From Burkholderia paludis (GTDB taxonomy: Bacteria > Pseudomonadota > Gammaproteobacteria > Burkholderiales > Burkholderiaceae): 64,000 nucleotides of DNA. The notes under the pieces are model-generated. The model saw nothing but the letters and a program-made list of their open reading frames with translations, did no database searches and was not told the origin of the DNA. The stretch spans positions 1 to 64,000 of the forward strand of contig NZ_JPGL01000044.1 in the NCBI RefSeq assembly GCF_000732615.1, in the 5' to 3' direction. Made by a program: the position numbers and the translations under genes. Below, one piece after another: positions 6,549 through 14,419 of this stretch. The first letter of the stretch is position 1; each line of letters begins with the position of its first letter.

Positions 6549-7889
6549 GTGGCAGTCGAAACAACCTCAATCGATACGCTCGTCGTCGGTGCCGGTCAGG
6601 CCGGCGTGGCCATGAGCGAGCACCTGGGCAAGCTGGGCGTGCCGCATCTCGTGCTGGAGCGCAGCCGCATCGCCGAACGCTGGCGCACGGGGCGCTGGGA
6701 TTCGCTGGTCGCGAACGGCCCCGCGTGGCACGACCGCTTCCCGGGGCTCGAATTCGACGGCCTCGATCCCGACGCATTCGCGTCGAAAGACCAGGTCGCG
6801 GACTACTTCGAAGCGTATGCGCGCAAGTTCAACGCGCCGATCCGCACCGGCGTCGAGGTGAAGCGGGTCGTGCGCAATACGGGCAAGCCGGGTTTTATCG
6901 TCGAGACGTCCGGCGGCACGATCGAGGCGAACCGCGTGGTCGTCGCGACCGGTCCGTTCCAGCGCCCGGTGATTCCGCCGATCGCGCCGGACGACGCGCG
7001 CCTCGTGCAGCTCCATTCCGCCGACTATCGCAACCCGGGCCAGCTCCCGGAGGGCGCGGTGCTGGTGGTCGGCGCGGGTTCGTCGGGCGTGCAGATCGCC
7101 GACGAACTGCAGCGCGCGGGCCGCCAGGTCTACCTGTCGGTCGGCCCGCACGATCGCCCGCCGCGCGCGTATCGCGGCCGTGACTTCTGCTGGTGGCTCG
7201 GCGTGCTCGGCGAATGGGACAAGGAAGTGGCGACGCCCGGCCGCGAACACGTGACGATCGCGGTGAGCGGCGCGCGCGGCGGCCATACGGTCGATTTCCG
7301 CAAGCTCGCGAACCAGGGTGTGACGCTCGTGGGGCTGACGAAGTCGTTCGATGGCGGGGCGGTCACATTCGAGCGCGATCTCGCGATCAATCTCGCGCGC
7401 GGCGACGAGAACTACCTGTCGCTGCTCGACGCGGCCGACGCCTATGCGGCGCGCAACGGCCTCGACCTGCCGGACGAACCCGAAGCCCGCCGCATCCTGC
7501 CGAACCCCGACTGCGTCGCGCACCCGATCCTCGCGCTCGACCTCGCCGGCGCGGGCGTCACGTCGATCATCTGGGCGACGGGTTATGCGGTCGATTACGG
7601 CTGGCTGAAGGTCGATGCGTTCACCGACACCGGCAAGCCGCAGCACCAGCGCGGCGTGTCGAAGGAGCCGGGCATCTATTTCCTCGGGCTGCCGTGGCTG
7701 TCGCGGCGTGGCTCCAGCTTCATCTGGGGCGTGTGGCACGACGCGCGGCACATCGCCGATCACATCGCGACGCAGCGCACCTACCTCGACTACCACGACG
7801 CATCGCAGCGCCGCTCGATCTCGCGCCCGGAGCAGGACGGCGCCGCGTCGCACGCCGACGCGCAGCCGCTTGCCGACGCGGTGAACTGA
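6549..7889 (+). CDS. Flavin-containing monooxygenase / FAD-NAD(P) oxidoreductase
   Basis: A 446-residue flavoprotein of the FMO/YUCCA-like class, which uses FAD and NAD(P)H to hydroxylate a substrate or oxidise a heteroatom. The FAD-binding GAGQAG lies at about residues 14-19 and the NADPH-binding GAGSSG near residue 175. Between them is an LHSADYRNP segment like the FMO fingerprint region. ATGYAVDYGWL near residue 345 is the usual C-terminal FAD-contact motif. I chose the GTG at 6549 because AAGGAGA (6537-6543) lies just upstream; no better start exists. It heads a run of genes (RidA-like, DUF1028, M20 deacylase), so it probably performs the first oxidation in a catabolic pathway whose substrate is unknown. 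Confidence 0.88.
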   Translation: MAVETTSIDTLVVGAGQAGVAMSEHLGKLGVPHLVLERSRIAERWRTGRWDSLVANGPAWHDRFPGLEFDGLDPDAFASKDQVADYFEAYARKFNAPIRTGVEVKRVVRNTGKPGFIVETSGGTIEANRVVVATGPFQRPVIPPIAPDDARLVQLHSADYRNPGQLPEGAVLVVGAGSSGVQIADELQRAGRQVYLSVGPHDRPPRAYRGRDFCWWLGVLGEWDKEVATPGREHVTIAVSGARGGHTVDFRKLANQGVTLVGLTKSFDGGAVTFERDLAINLARGDENYLSLLDAADAYAARNGLDLPDEPEARRILPNPDCVAHPILALDLAGAGVTSIIWATGYAVDYGWLKVDAFTDTGKPQHQRGVSKEPGIYFLGLPWLSRRGSSFIWGVWHDARHIADHIATQRTYLDYHDASQRRSISRPEQDGAASHADAQPLADAVN

Positions 7890-7979
7890 CCGGACCGGAC
7901 CCATGCCGCCAGCCTGCCGCACCGCGTTCGCGTTCGCGTCCGGTGCGGCGGCGTGACCATTGACGACTGAAGGATTTCG

Positions 7980-8429
7980 ATGAGCCAACCCACCCATACC
8001 CGTATCCGCATGTTCAACACGAAGGATACCTACCCGAACCAGACGCTCGACAACGACCTGTGCCAGGCCGTGCGGGCCGGCAACACCGTCTACGTGCGCG
8101 GCCAGGTCGGCACCGATTTCGACGGCTGCCTGATCGGCCTCGGCGATCCGCGCGCACAGGCCGAGCAGGCGATGAAGAACGTCGAACAGTTGCTGGAGGA
8201 AGCCGGCAGCGACCTCACGCACATCGTGAAGACGACGACCTACCTGATCGACCCGCGTTATCGCGAGCCGGTGTACCAGGAAGTCGGCAAGTGGCTGAAG
8301 GGCGTGTATCCGATCTCGACGGGGCTCGTCGTATCCGCGCTCGGCCAGCCGCAGTGGTTGATGGAGATCGACGTGATCGCGGTGATCCCGGACAACTGGC
8401 AGCCGAACCGCGCGCAGGAGGCGACATGA
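7980..8429 (+). CDS. RidA/YjgF-family protein lacking the catalytic arginine
   Basis: A 149-residue member of the RidA/Rid (YjgF/YER057c/UK114) superfamily, which form trimers; the best-known members hydrolyse reactive enamines/imines. Core features are VYVRGQVGTDFDG (about 38-50), QAEQAMKNVEQLLEEAGSDLTHIVKTTTYL, and the C-terminal LVVSALGQPQWLMEIDVIAV. The arginine of E. coli RidA that binds the imino acid carboxylate (in PARSCVEVA) is replaced here (PISTGLVVSA), so it is probably not a classical RidA deaminase. Its stop codon overlaps the next start (ATGA), indicating translational coupling to the DUF1028 gene. A specific hydrolytic role in this pathway is likely. Confidence 0.88.
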   Translation: MSQPTHTRIRMFNTKDTYPNQTLDNDLCQAVRAGNTVYVRGQVGTDFDGCLIGLGDPRAQAEQAMKNVEQLLEEAGSDLTHIVKTTTYLIDPRYREPVYQEVGKWLKGVYPISTGLVVSALGQPQWLMEIDVIAVIPDNWQPNRAQEAT

Positions 8430-9103
8430 CTTTCTCGATCGCCGGGCGTTGCCCGGAAACAGGCCAGCTCGGCATCGCGATCAGCTCGTCGAGCATCGCG
8501 GTGGGCGCGCGCTGCCCGTGGGTGCGCGCGGGCGTGGGCGCCGTCGCGACGCAGAACATCACGCTGCCGGCGCTCGGCCCGCAGATCCTCGACCTGATCG
8601 AGCACGAGCAGCTCGGGCCGGCCGCGGCGCTCGACCGCGCGCTCAGCGCGAACGGCTGGAGCCAGTACCGGCAGGTCACGGTGATCGACGGGCAGGGGCA
8701 GACGGCGTGCTTCACCGGCAAGGAAGCGCTCGGCACGCATCGCGCGGTGCGCGGCGAACAGTGCGTGGCGGCCGGCAACCTGCTGGCCGCGCCGGACGTG
8801 ATCGACGCGATGGTGCGCACGTTCGAGCAGGCGCCCGGCCTGCTCGCCGACAGGCTGCTGGCCGCGATGCGTGCGGCGATGGCGGCCGGCGGCGAGGCGG
8901 GGCCGGTGCATTCGGCCGCGCTGAAGGTGGCCGGCGACGTGACCTGGCCGATCGTCGACCTGCGCGTCGACTGGGCCGATGCCGATCCGGTCGGGCAGCT
9001 CGATGCACTGTGGCGTGCGTATCGGCCGCAGATGCAGGACTACCAGACACGCGCGCTGAATCCGACCGCCGCGCCGAGCTACGGAGTGCCGGGCGATGAA
9101 TGA
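8426..9103 (+). CDS. DUF1028 family protein (Ntn-hydrolase-like)
   Basis: A 225-residue DUF1028 protein. The family begins with a short 'TFSI.G..P.TG..G.A..S' motif, here MTFSIAGRCPETGQLGIAIS, and continues with VGARCPWVRAGVGAVATQN. It is related to Ntn-fold amide hydrolases. The start at 8426 overlaps the RidA-like stop, and the end overlaps the following M20 gene (start 9096), so RidA-DUF1028-M20 is a tightly coupled operon. Its enzymatic activity is not established from sequence; amide or peptide hydrolysis is a reasonable inference from fold and from its deacylase neighbour. Confidence 0.88.
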   Translation: MTFSIAGRCPETGQLGIAISSSSIAVGARCPWVRAGVGAVATQNITLPALGPQILDLIEHEQLGPAAALDRALSANGWSQYRQVTVIDGQGQTACFTGKEALGTHRAVRGEQCVAAGNLLAAPDVIDAMVRTFEQAPGLLADRLLAAMRAAMAAGGEAGPVHSAALKVAGDVTWPIVDLRVDWADADPVGQLDALWRAYRPQMQDYQTRALNPTAAPSYGVPGDE

Positions 9104-10259
9104 CACGTCGAGCCGCGCGTTGCTCGAACGGCTGATCGGGTTTGCGACGGTCAGCCGCGATTCGAATCTCGAGATGATCGGTTTCATCCGCGACTATCTC
9201 GCGGGCTTCGGCGTCGAGAGCGAACTCTTCCACAACGCGGAGCGCACCAAGGCGAGCCTCTACGCGACGATCGGGCCGCGCGATCGCGGCGGCATCGCGC
9301 TGTCGGGCCATACCGACGTGGTGCCGGTCGACGGGCAGGCGTGGACGGTCGAGCCGTTCCGGCTGACCGAGCGCGACGGCCGCCTGTACGGCCGCGGCAC
9401 GGCCGACATGAAGGGCTTCATCGCGTCGGTGCTCGCGGCCGTGCCGGCGTTCGTCGCACGGCCGCTGGGCATGCCCGTGCATCTCGCGTTCTCGTACGAC
9501 GAGGAGGTCGGCTGTCTCGGCGTGCGGCCGATGCTGGACGCACTGGCCGCGCGCGAGCACCGTCCGCGCCTGTGCCTGATCGGCGAGCCGACCGAACTGA
9601 AACCGGTGCTCGGTCACAAGGGCAAGCTCGCGATGCGCTGCCACGTGAAGGGGGCCGCGTGCCATTCGGCGTACGCGCCGTCGGGCGTCAACGCGATCGA
9701 CTATGCGGCGAAGCTGATCGGCCGGCTCGGCGAGATCGGCGCGGCGCTCGCGCGGCCCGAACGGCGCGACGGCCGTTTCGATCCGCCGTTCTCGACCGTG
9801 CAGACGGGGCTGATCAAGGGCGGCCGCGCGCTGAACATCGTGCCGGCCGAATGCGAGTTCGACTTCGAGGTGCGTGCGCTGCCGGATTTCGATGCGCACG
9901 ACGTGCCGAGAACGCTGCAAGATTATGCGGAATCCGAACTGTTGCCCGGCATGCGTGCGGTAGGGCCCGATACCGACATCCGGCTGCAGCCGCTGGGCGC
10001 GTATCCGGGGCTCGCGACCGCGCCGGACAGCGAGGCCGCACGCCTGCTCGCGATGCTGAGCGGCTCCGATGCGTTCGGGACGGTGTCGTTCGGCACCGAG
10101 GGCGGGTTGTTCGGGCAGGCCGGCATTCCGGCCGTGGTGTGCGGGCCCGGCAGCATGGACCAGGGGCACAAGCCCGACGAGTTCGTCACGCTCGACCAGC
10201 TTCACGGCTGCGACGCGATGCTGGGCCGGCTGGCCGCGCATCTTTCGTCGGCCGCCTGA
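9096..10259 (+). CDS. argE: Acetylornithine deacetylase-like M20 metallohydrolase
   Basis: A 387-residue M20-family zinc hydrolase closest to ArgE. The first metal-site motif is SGHTDVVPVDG (about residues 67-77), followed by GRGTADMKGF (about 97-106), the glutamate pair in YDEEVGC, IGEPT, and C-terminal CGPGSMDQGHKPDEF with the last metal-binding histidine. It overlaps the DUF1028 gene by eight bases. True ArgE removes the acetyl group from N-acetylornithine in arginine synthesis. Its position in a monooxygenase/RidA/DUF1028 operon suggests a catabolic N-acyl (N-formyl or N-carbamoyl) substrate instead, so the symbol marks homology more than proven role. Confidence 0.85.
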   Translation: MNDTSSRALLERLIGFATVSRDSNLEMIGFIRDYLAGFGVESELFHNAERTKASLYATIGPRDRGGIALSGHTDVVPVDGQAWTVEPFRLTERDGRLYGRGTADMKGFIASVLAAVPAFVARPLGMPVHLAFSYDEEVGCLGVRPMLDALAAREHRPRLCLIGEPTELKPVLGHKGKLAMRCHVKGAACHSAYAPSGVNAIDYAAKLIGRLGEIGAALARPERRDGRFDPPFSTVQTGLIKGGRALNIVPAECEFDFEVRALPDFDAHDVPRTLQDYAESELLPGMRAVGPDTDIRLQPLGAYPGLATAPDSEAARLLAMLSGSDAFGTVSFGTEGGLFGQAGIPAVVCGPGSMDQGHKPDEFVTLDQLHGCDAMLGRLAAHLSSAA

Positions 10260-10273
10260 AACCGTCGCCGCCG

Positions 10274-10308
10274 ACACGCACGCACTGCCTCCCGCGGTGC
10301 GTGCGTGT
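10274..10308. terminator. Bidirectional terminator hairpin between convergent genes
   Basis: Perfect 12-base arms, ACACGCACGCAC at 10274-10285 and GTGCGTGCGTGT at 10297-10308, with an 11-base loop. It lies between the convergent ends of the M20 gene and the LysR gene. A short T/C-rich tract follows on the plus strand. Confidence 0.65.
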
Positions 10309-10317
10309 TTCCGCTTC

Positions 10318-11247
10318 TTATCGCGCCGTTTCCGCGACGATCCGCGCGAGCCGTTCGCGGCAGAAATCGACGAACGACTGCGCCTGCTTCGTAAGTTGAC
10401 CGCGCTTCAGGCGCGCGCTCACGAGTCCCGACGGGCTCACCGTTTCGCTGAGGCCGATCGTCACGACCCGCTGGCCGTCGTACGTGTAGTCGGAATGCGG
10501 GCGCGTCACGAGCAGCGAAAACCCGAACCCCTGACCGACCATCCCGCGCACCATCTCGATCGAAGGCGACCCGAACACGATGTTCGGCGTCAGCCCGAGT
10601 TCGTGAAACAGGCTGACGAAATAGGTGCGGCTCGGCTGCACGTCGAGCAGGATCATCGGCTCGACGCAGAGGTCGCGCAACGACACGTGCGTCTGGCCCG
10701 CGAACCGGTGGTTCTCCGGCAGCAGCACGTACGGCTGCTGCGGCGGCATCAGCGGCTCGGTCTCGATCGTGCCGTCGAGATCGTGGTCGTACATGAGCGC
10801 GAGATCGAACGTGCCGGACGTCAGGCCCTGCACGAGTTCCTGCTGGTCGCCGTCGCGCAGCCGGATGTTCACGCCCGGGTAGCGCTCGCGAAAACCCGCG
10901 ATCAGTTGCGGCAGATAAAGCGGCGCGACCGTCTCGAAGCAGCCGATGTCGATCTGCCCGGTGATCACGTCGTTGTCGGCGAGCGCGTTCTGTTCGAATT
11001 CGTGCGCGATGCGCAGCAACTCCTGCGCTTTGCGGTAGAAGCGCGTGCCGCCCGGCGTCAGCGACACGCCCTGCGCGTGATGGCGAATGAACAGCTTCAC
11101 GCCGAAGCTTTCCTCCAGCCCCTTGATCGCGCTGGAGATCGACGGCTGCGCGATGAAGAGCTGGCGCGATGCCTCGGCGACGCTGCCGGATTCCACCGTC
11201 GTCACGAAATATTTCAGTTGCCGCAAAGTGTAGTGAGCCACACGCAC
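10318..11247 (-). CDS. LysR-family transcriptional regulator
   Basis: A 309-residue LysR-type regulator. The N-terminal winged helix-turn-helix is clear (LRQLKYFVTTVESGSVAEASRQLFIAQPSISSAIKGLEE, about residues 8-46), followed by a periplasmic-binding-protein-like effector domain. The effector domain has the usual QIDIGCFETVAPLYLPQLI opening. It is convergent with the flavin monooxygenase-M20 operon and divergent from the NCS1 permease gene, so it probably activates one or both in response to the pathway substrate. The first ATG at 11247 gives the standard N-terminus. Confidence 0.9.
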   Translation of the reverse strand: MRVAHYTLRQLKYFVTTVESGSVAEASRQLFIAQPSISSAIKGLEESFGVKLFIRHHAQGVSLTPGGTRFYRKAQELLRIAHEFEQNALADNDVITGQIDIGCFETVAPLYLPQLIAGFRERYPGVNIRLRDGDQQELVQGLTSGTFDLALMYDHDLDGTIETEPLMPPQQPYVLLPENHRFAGQTHVSLRDLCVEPMILLDVQPSRTYFVSLFHELGLTPNIVFGSPSIEMVRGMVGQGFGFSLLVTRPHSDYTYDGQRVVTIGLSETVSPSGLVSARLKRGQLTKQAQSFVDFCRERLARIVAETAR

Positions 11248-11670
11248 CTCTGATGCATGGCCCCGGCGTGCCGCCGCGGGCGCAATCTGTCCATGGTCAG
11301 GGTCTGTTTCCCTATGGAAACGGACCCTGGCACCTTACCCGAAAGACCCGCGGTGCCGGAATGTCGGCTGCAGAGCTTTTTCGTATGTCCCGGAAATATT
11401 TTTAGTATTTTCCGGCCCCGATGCACGTGGCGCACCATCGTCTCCAACCTGGATCACGACGATCGCAACGATCGCGAAGCGGCCGCGCACGCGCCGGCGG
11501 GACATGGCATCCATTCCCGTCCAGCGCATCGTCCGCTTCGTTCGACACCGCCGCGCAGGCGCGCGGCGGGGCGTCGATCGCGTATCCGGACCCGATTGCC
11601 GGCGCGCACCCCGACGCGCGCCGGCCGACACGGCACGCGCGCATCGCCGCGCAGGACAGGAGACATCACC
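11248..11670. other. Intergenic region between LysR gene and permease gene
   Basis: About 420 bases without a gene. It holds the 32-base inverted repeat listed separately and a short AT-rich patch at about 11390-11412. LysR-type control of the permease would act here. The remaining 250 bases show no coding signal beyond chance open frames. Confidence 0.5.
11298..11329. promoter_or_regulatory. 32-base near-perfect inverted repeat upstream of the LysR gene
   Basis: Arms CAGGGTCTGTTTCC (11298-11311) and GGAAACGGACCCTG (11316-11329) match with one mismatch across the spacer CTAT. It is about 50 bases upstream of the LysR gene and 340 bases before the permease gene. It could be a dimer operator or a hairpin in a leader RNA. 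Confidence 0.45.
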
Positions 11671-13092
11671 ATGACGAACGTGGACCGCAACGCGTCCCCG
11701 ATGATAGAGAAGCACACGATCGGCTACGTGCCGCCCGCGGAGCGCCACGGCAAGGTGCGCGACCTGTTCACGCTCTGGTTCGGCGGCAACATCGCGCCGC
11801 TGCCGATCGTGACCGGCGCGCTCGGCGTGCAGATGTTCCACCTGAACCTGATGTGGGGCATCGTCGCGATCGTCGTCGGCCAGGCGGTCGGCGGCGTGCT
11901 GATGGCGCTGCATTCCGCGCAGGGGCCGCAGATGGGCATTCCGCAGATGATCCAGAGCCGCGCGCAGTTCGGCTCGTGGGGCGCGCTGCTCGTCACGGTG
12001 ATCGCGGCGGTGATGTACGTCGGCTTCTTCGCGTCGAACATCGTGCTCGCCGGCAAGTCGGTGCACGGCATCGCGTCGTCGGTGCCGGTGCCCGTCGGCA
12101 TCGTGATCGGCGCGGTGGGCTCGGGGCTGATCGGCATCGTCGGCTACCGCTTCATCCACATCCTGAACCGCATCGGCACATGGGTGCTCGGCATCGGGAT
12201 CCTGGTCGGCTTCTGGATGATCCTCGCGCACGTGACGACCGACGATTTCCTGACGCGCGGCGGCTTCGACTTCGCGGGCTGGCTCGCGACGGTGTCGCTG
12301 TCGGCGTTGTGGCAGATCGCGTTCGCGCCGTACGTGTCGGACTATTCGCGCTATCTGCCGGAAAACGTCGGCGTGGCGTCGACGTTCTGGGCGACCTATC
12401 TCGGCTGCACGATCGGCTCGACGCTCGCGTTCATCTTCGGCGCGGTCGCGGTGCTCGCGGTGCCGGCCGGCGTGGACACGATGGACGCGGTCAAGCAGGC
12501 GACGGGCCCGCTCGGCCCGCTGATGCTCGTGCTGTTCCTGCTGAGCGTGATCAGCCACAACGCGTTGAACCTGTACGGCGCGGTGCTGGCGGTGATCACG
12601 TCGGTGCAGACCTTCGCGTACAAGTGGATTCCGACCGCGAAGGCGCGCGCCGCGGTGTCGGTCGTGATCTTCGTCGCGTGCTGCTACGCGGCGATCGGCG
12701 CGTCGACGAACTTCGTCGGCAACCTCGTCGATCTCGTGCTGGCGCTGCTGGTCGTGCTGGTGCCGTGGACGGCGATCAACCTGATCGACTTCTACGTGAT
12801 CCACAAGGGCAAGTACGACATCAAGTCGATCTTCATGGCCGACGGCGGGATCTACGGCCGCTTCAATCCGCAGGCGCTGCTCGCGTATGCGATCGGCATC
12901 CTCGTGCAGATTCCGTTCATGAACACGCCGATGTACGCGGGCCCGATTCCCGCGCATCTCGGCGGCGCGGACCTGTCGTGGCTCGTGGGGCTCGCGCTCA
13001 CGTCGCCGCTGTACTACTGGCTCGCGACGCGCGACAGCGCGTACCGGCGCCGGCAGGCGGGCGCGACGATGCCGCCGACGGCGGCGCGCTGA
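11671..13092 (+). CDS. NCS1-family cytosine/purine/related permease
   Basis: A 473-residue inner-membrane transporter of the nucleobase:cation symporter-1 family (CodB-like), with about twelve hydrophobic segments. The family opening is seen in DLFTLWFGGNIAPLPIVTGA (about 30-50), followed by GPQMGIPQMIQSRAQFGSWG and LNLYGAVLAVITSVQTF. Translation starts at ATG 11671 with an AGGAGA ribosome site (11658-11663). Family members import cytosine, purines, allantoin, hydantoins or thiamine. Near the monooxygenase/RidA/DUF1028/M20 operon it probably brings in the N-containing ring compound that the operon degrades. Confidence 0.9.
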   Translation: MTNVDRNASPMIEKHTIGYVPPAERHGKVRDLFTLWFGGNIAPLPIVTGALGVQMFHLNLMWGIVAIVVGQAVGGVLMALHSAQGPQMGIPQMIQSRAQFGSWGALLVTVIAAVMYVGFFASNIVLAGKSVHGIASSVPVPVGIVIGAVGSGLIGIVGYRFIHILNRIGTWVLGIGILVGFWMILAHVTTDDFLTRGGFDFAGWLATVSLSALWQIAFAPYVSDYSRYLPENVGVASTFWATYLGCTIGSTLAFIFGAVAVLAVPAGVDTMDAVKQATGPLGPLMLVLFLLSVISHNALNLYGAVLAVITSVQTFAYKWIPTAKARAAVSVVIFVACCYAAIGASTNFVGNLVDLVLALLVVLVPWTAINLIDFYVIHKGKYDIKSIFMADGGIYGRFNPQALLAYAIGILVQIPFMNTPMYAGPIPAHLGGADLSWLVGLALTSPLYYWLATRDSAYRRRQAGATMPPTAAR

Positions 13093-13353
13093 ACGGCGTG
13101 CACGCCGGCGCGGGGACCTGGCGCCGGCGTCACGGTCGTGACGGCGCGTGCCGCGGGCCGGCTTTCCGTGCCGGGCATCCCCACGTTCGCGGCGAAACGG
13201 GCAGGCCGTCGATGCGATCGAGCGCGGCGTCCGGTCAGGTGGCTGCGCGGTGGGCATCGGCGCGACTGCGCGCACTGCCGCCGTACGCGCCGGATCGCAC
13301 CGACCGCCGCCGACGCCGCGTCCCGGCCGCACCCCGCCTGACGTTCGCCGCGA

Positions 13354-14247
13354 TCACGGCGTCGCCGGAAACAGGTGCCCGGCCATGAAGTCGACGAAGG
13401 CCCGCACCCTGGGCAGCAGCTGGCGACTGGACGGCCACAACACCCAGAACGTGCTCGATGCGTTCGTCCAGGCGTCGAGCACCGTCGTCAGCGTGCCGTC
13501 GTCGACGGCGCGCTGCACCGCGAAATCCGGCAGGCACGCGATGCCGTGACCGTCGACGGCCATGTGCAGCAGGGTCTCGACGTGATTGCTCGTCATGCTG
13601 GCCGGCGGCAGGAAGCCGGGGTCGCCGGGCTGCCGGCGCAACGGCCACTTCTCCAGCAGGCCGGTGGTGGGGAAGCGGTGCAGCAGGCAGGCATGCTGCG
13701 CGAGCTGCTCCGGCGCGTCGGGGGGCGCATGCCGCCGGAAATACGCGGGCGAGCCGACGCACAGGAAGCGGCTCGCGCCCAGGCGCCGGCTCATCAGCCG
13801 GGAATCGCTCAGCTCGCCGGTCCGCACCACCGCGTCGAAACCCTCGTCGACCACGTCCACCAGGCGGTCGCTGAAATCCAGATCGAGTTCGATCCGCGGA
13901 TGGCGTTCGGCGAAGGCCGACAGCACGGGCAGCATCAGTCCGCTGACGAGCGGCAGGCTGACGCGCAGGCGTCCTTGCGGGCTGGCGCGGGTGCTGGCCA
14001 GTTCGTTCTCCGCGGCGGCGACCTCGGCGAGGATCCGGCGGCAGCGATCGAGGAACAGCGCGCCTTCCGCCGTCACGCTGACGCTTCGGGTGCTGCGCTG
14101 GAACAGCCGGACGCCGAGCTTTTCTTCCAGCCGGGCGATGGCCTTGCTGACCGCCGACGCCGAGATGCCGAGCTGGCGCCCGGCCGTCGCGAAGCTGCGC
14201 GCGTCGGCCACCTGCACGAAGACCGTCATGCCGTTGATGCTGTCCAT
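13354..14247 (-). CDS. LysR-family transcriptional regulator divergent from a DHA2 exporter
   Basis: A 297-residue LysR-type regulator of the CrgA/AaeR-like group. The N-terminal HTH reads MDSINGMTVFVQVADARSFA, then GRQLGISASAVSKAIARLEEKLG and RLFQRSTRSVSVTAEG. The effector domain contains GRLRVSLPLVSGLMLPVLSAF. I chose the ATG at 14247, the usual first methionine of this group, over one four codons upstream. It is divergent from the exporter gene (start 14420), the standard layout for a regulator controlling an efflux pump. A small inverted repeat sits between them. Confidence 0.9.
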   Translation of the reverse strand: MDSINGMTVFVQVADARSFATAGRQLGISASAVSKAIARLEEKLGVRLFQRSTRSVSVTAEGALFLDRCRRILAEVAAAENELASTRASPQGRLRVSLPLVSGLMLPVLSAFAERHPRIELDLDFSDRLVDVVDEGFDAVVRTGELSDSRLMSRRLGASRFLCVGSPAYFRRHAPPDAPEQLAQHACLLHRFPTTGLLEKWPLRRQPGDPGFLPPASMTSNHVETLLHMAVDGHGIACLPDFAVQRAVDDGTLTTVLDAWTNASSTFWVLWPSSRQLLPRVRAFVDFMAGHLFPATP

Positions 14248-14262
14248 TCGATACCTCAATTC

Positions 14263-14278
14263 ATGACAGATCCGTCAT
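14263..14278. promoter_or_regulatory. Inverted repeat ATGAC-N6-GTCAT, candidate LysR operator
   Basis: Perfect 5-base arms with a 6-base spacer, 16 bases upstream of the LysR start and in the short divergent promoter region shared with the exporter. The symmetry fits the T-N11-A type of LysR site loosely. Binding is inferred. Confidence 0.35.
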
Positions 14279-14419
14279 CTTAGTCCTGAATTCTCCGCTG
14301 ATTATCGTCGAATGGTTCCTCGCTAGAATCAATCGCCAGCGCCATCATGCAACCGCCGCCGCGCGATTCTCGATGCCGGGCGGGCGCGGATGGTCCCCGT
14401 GACTTGCAGGAGCCGTCCG

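Noticed and set aside
10318-14247. Idea that both LysR genes regulate the same pathway
   Set aside because: Each is divergent from a different transporter (an NCS1 permease and a DHA2 exporter), the usual one-regulator-one-target layout.
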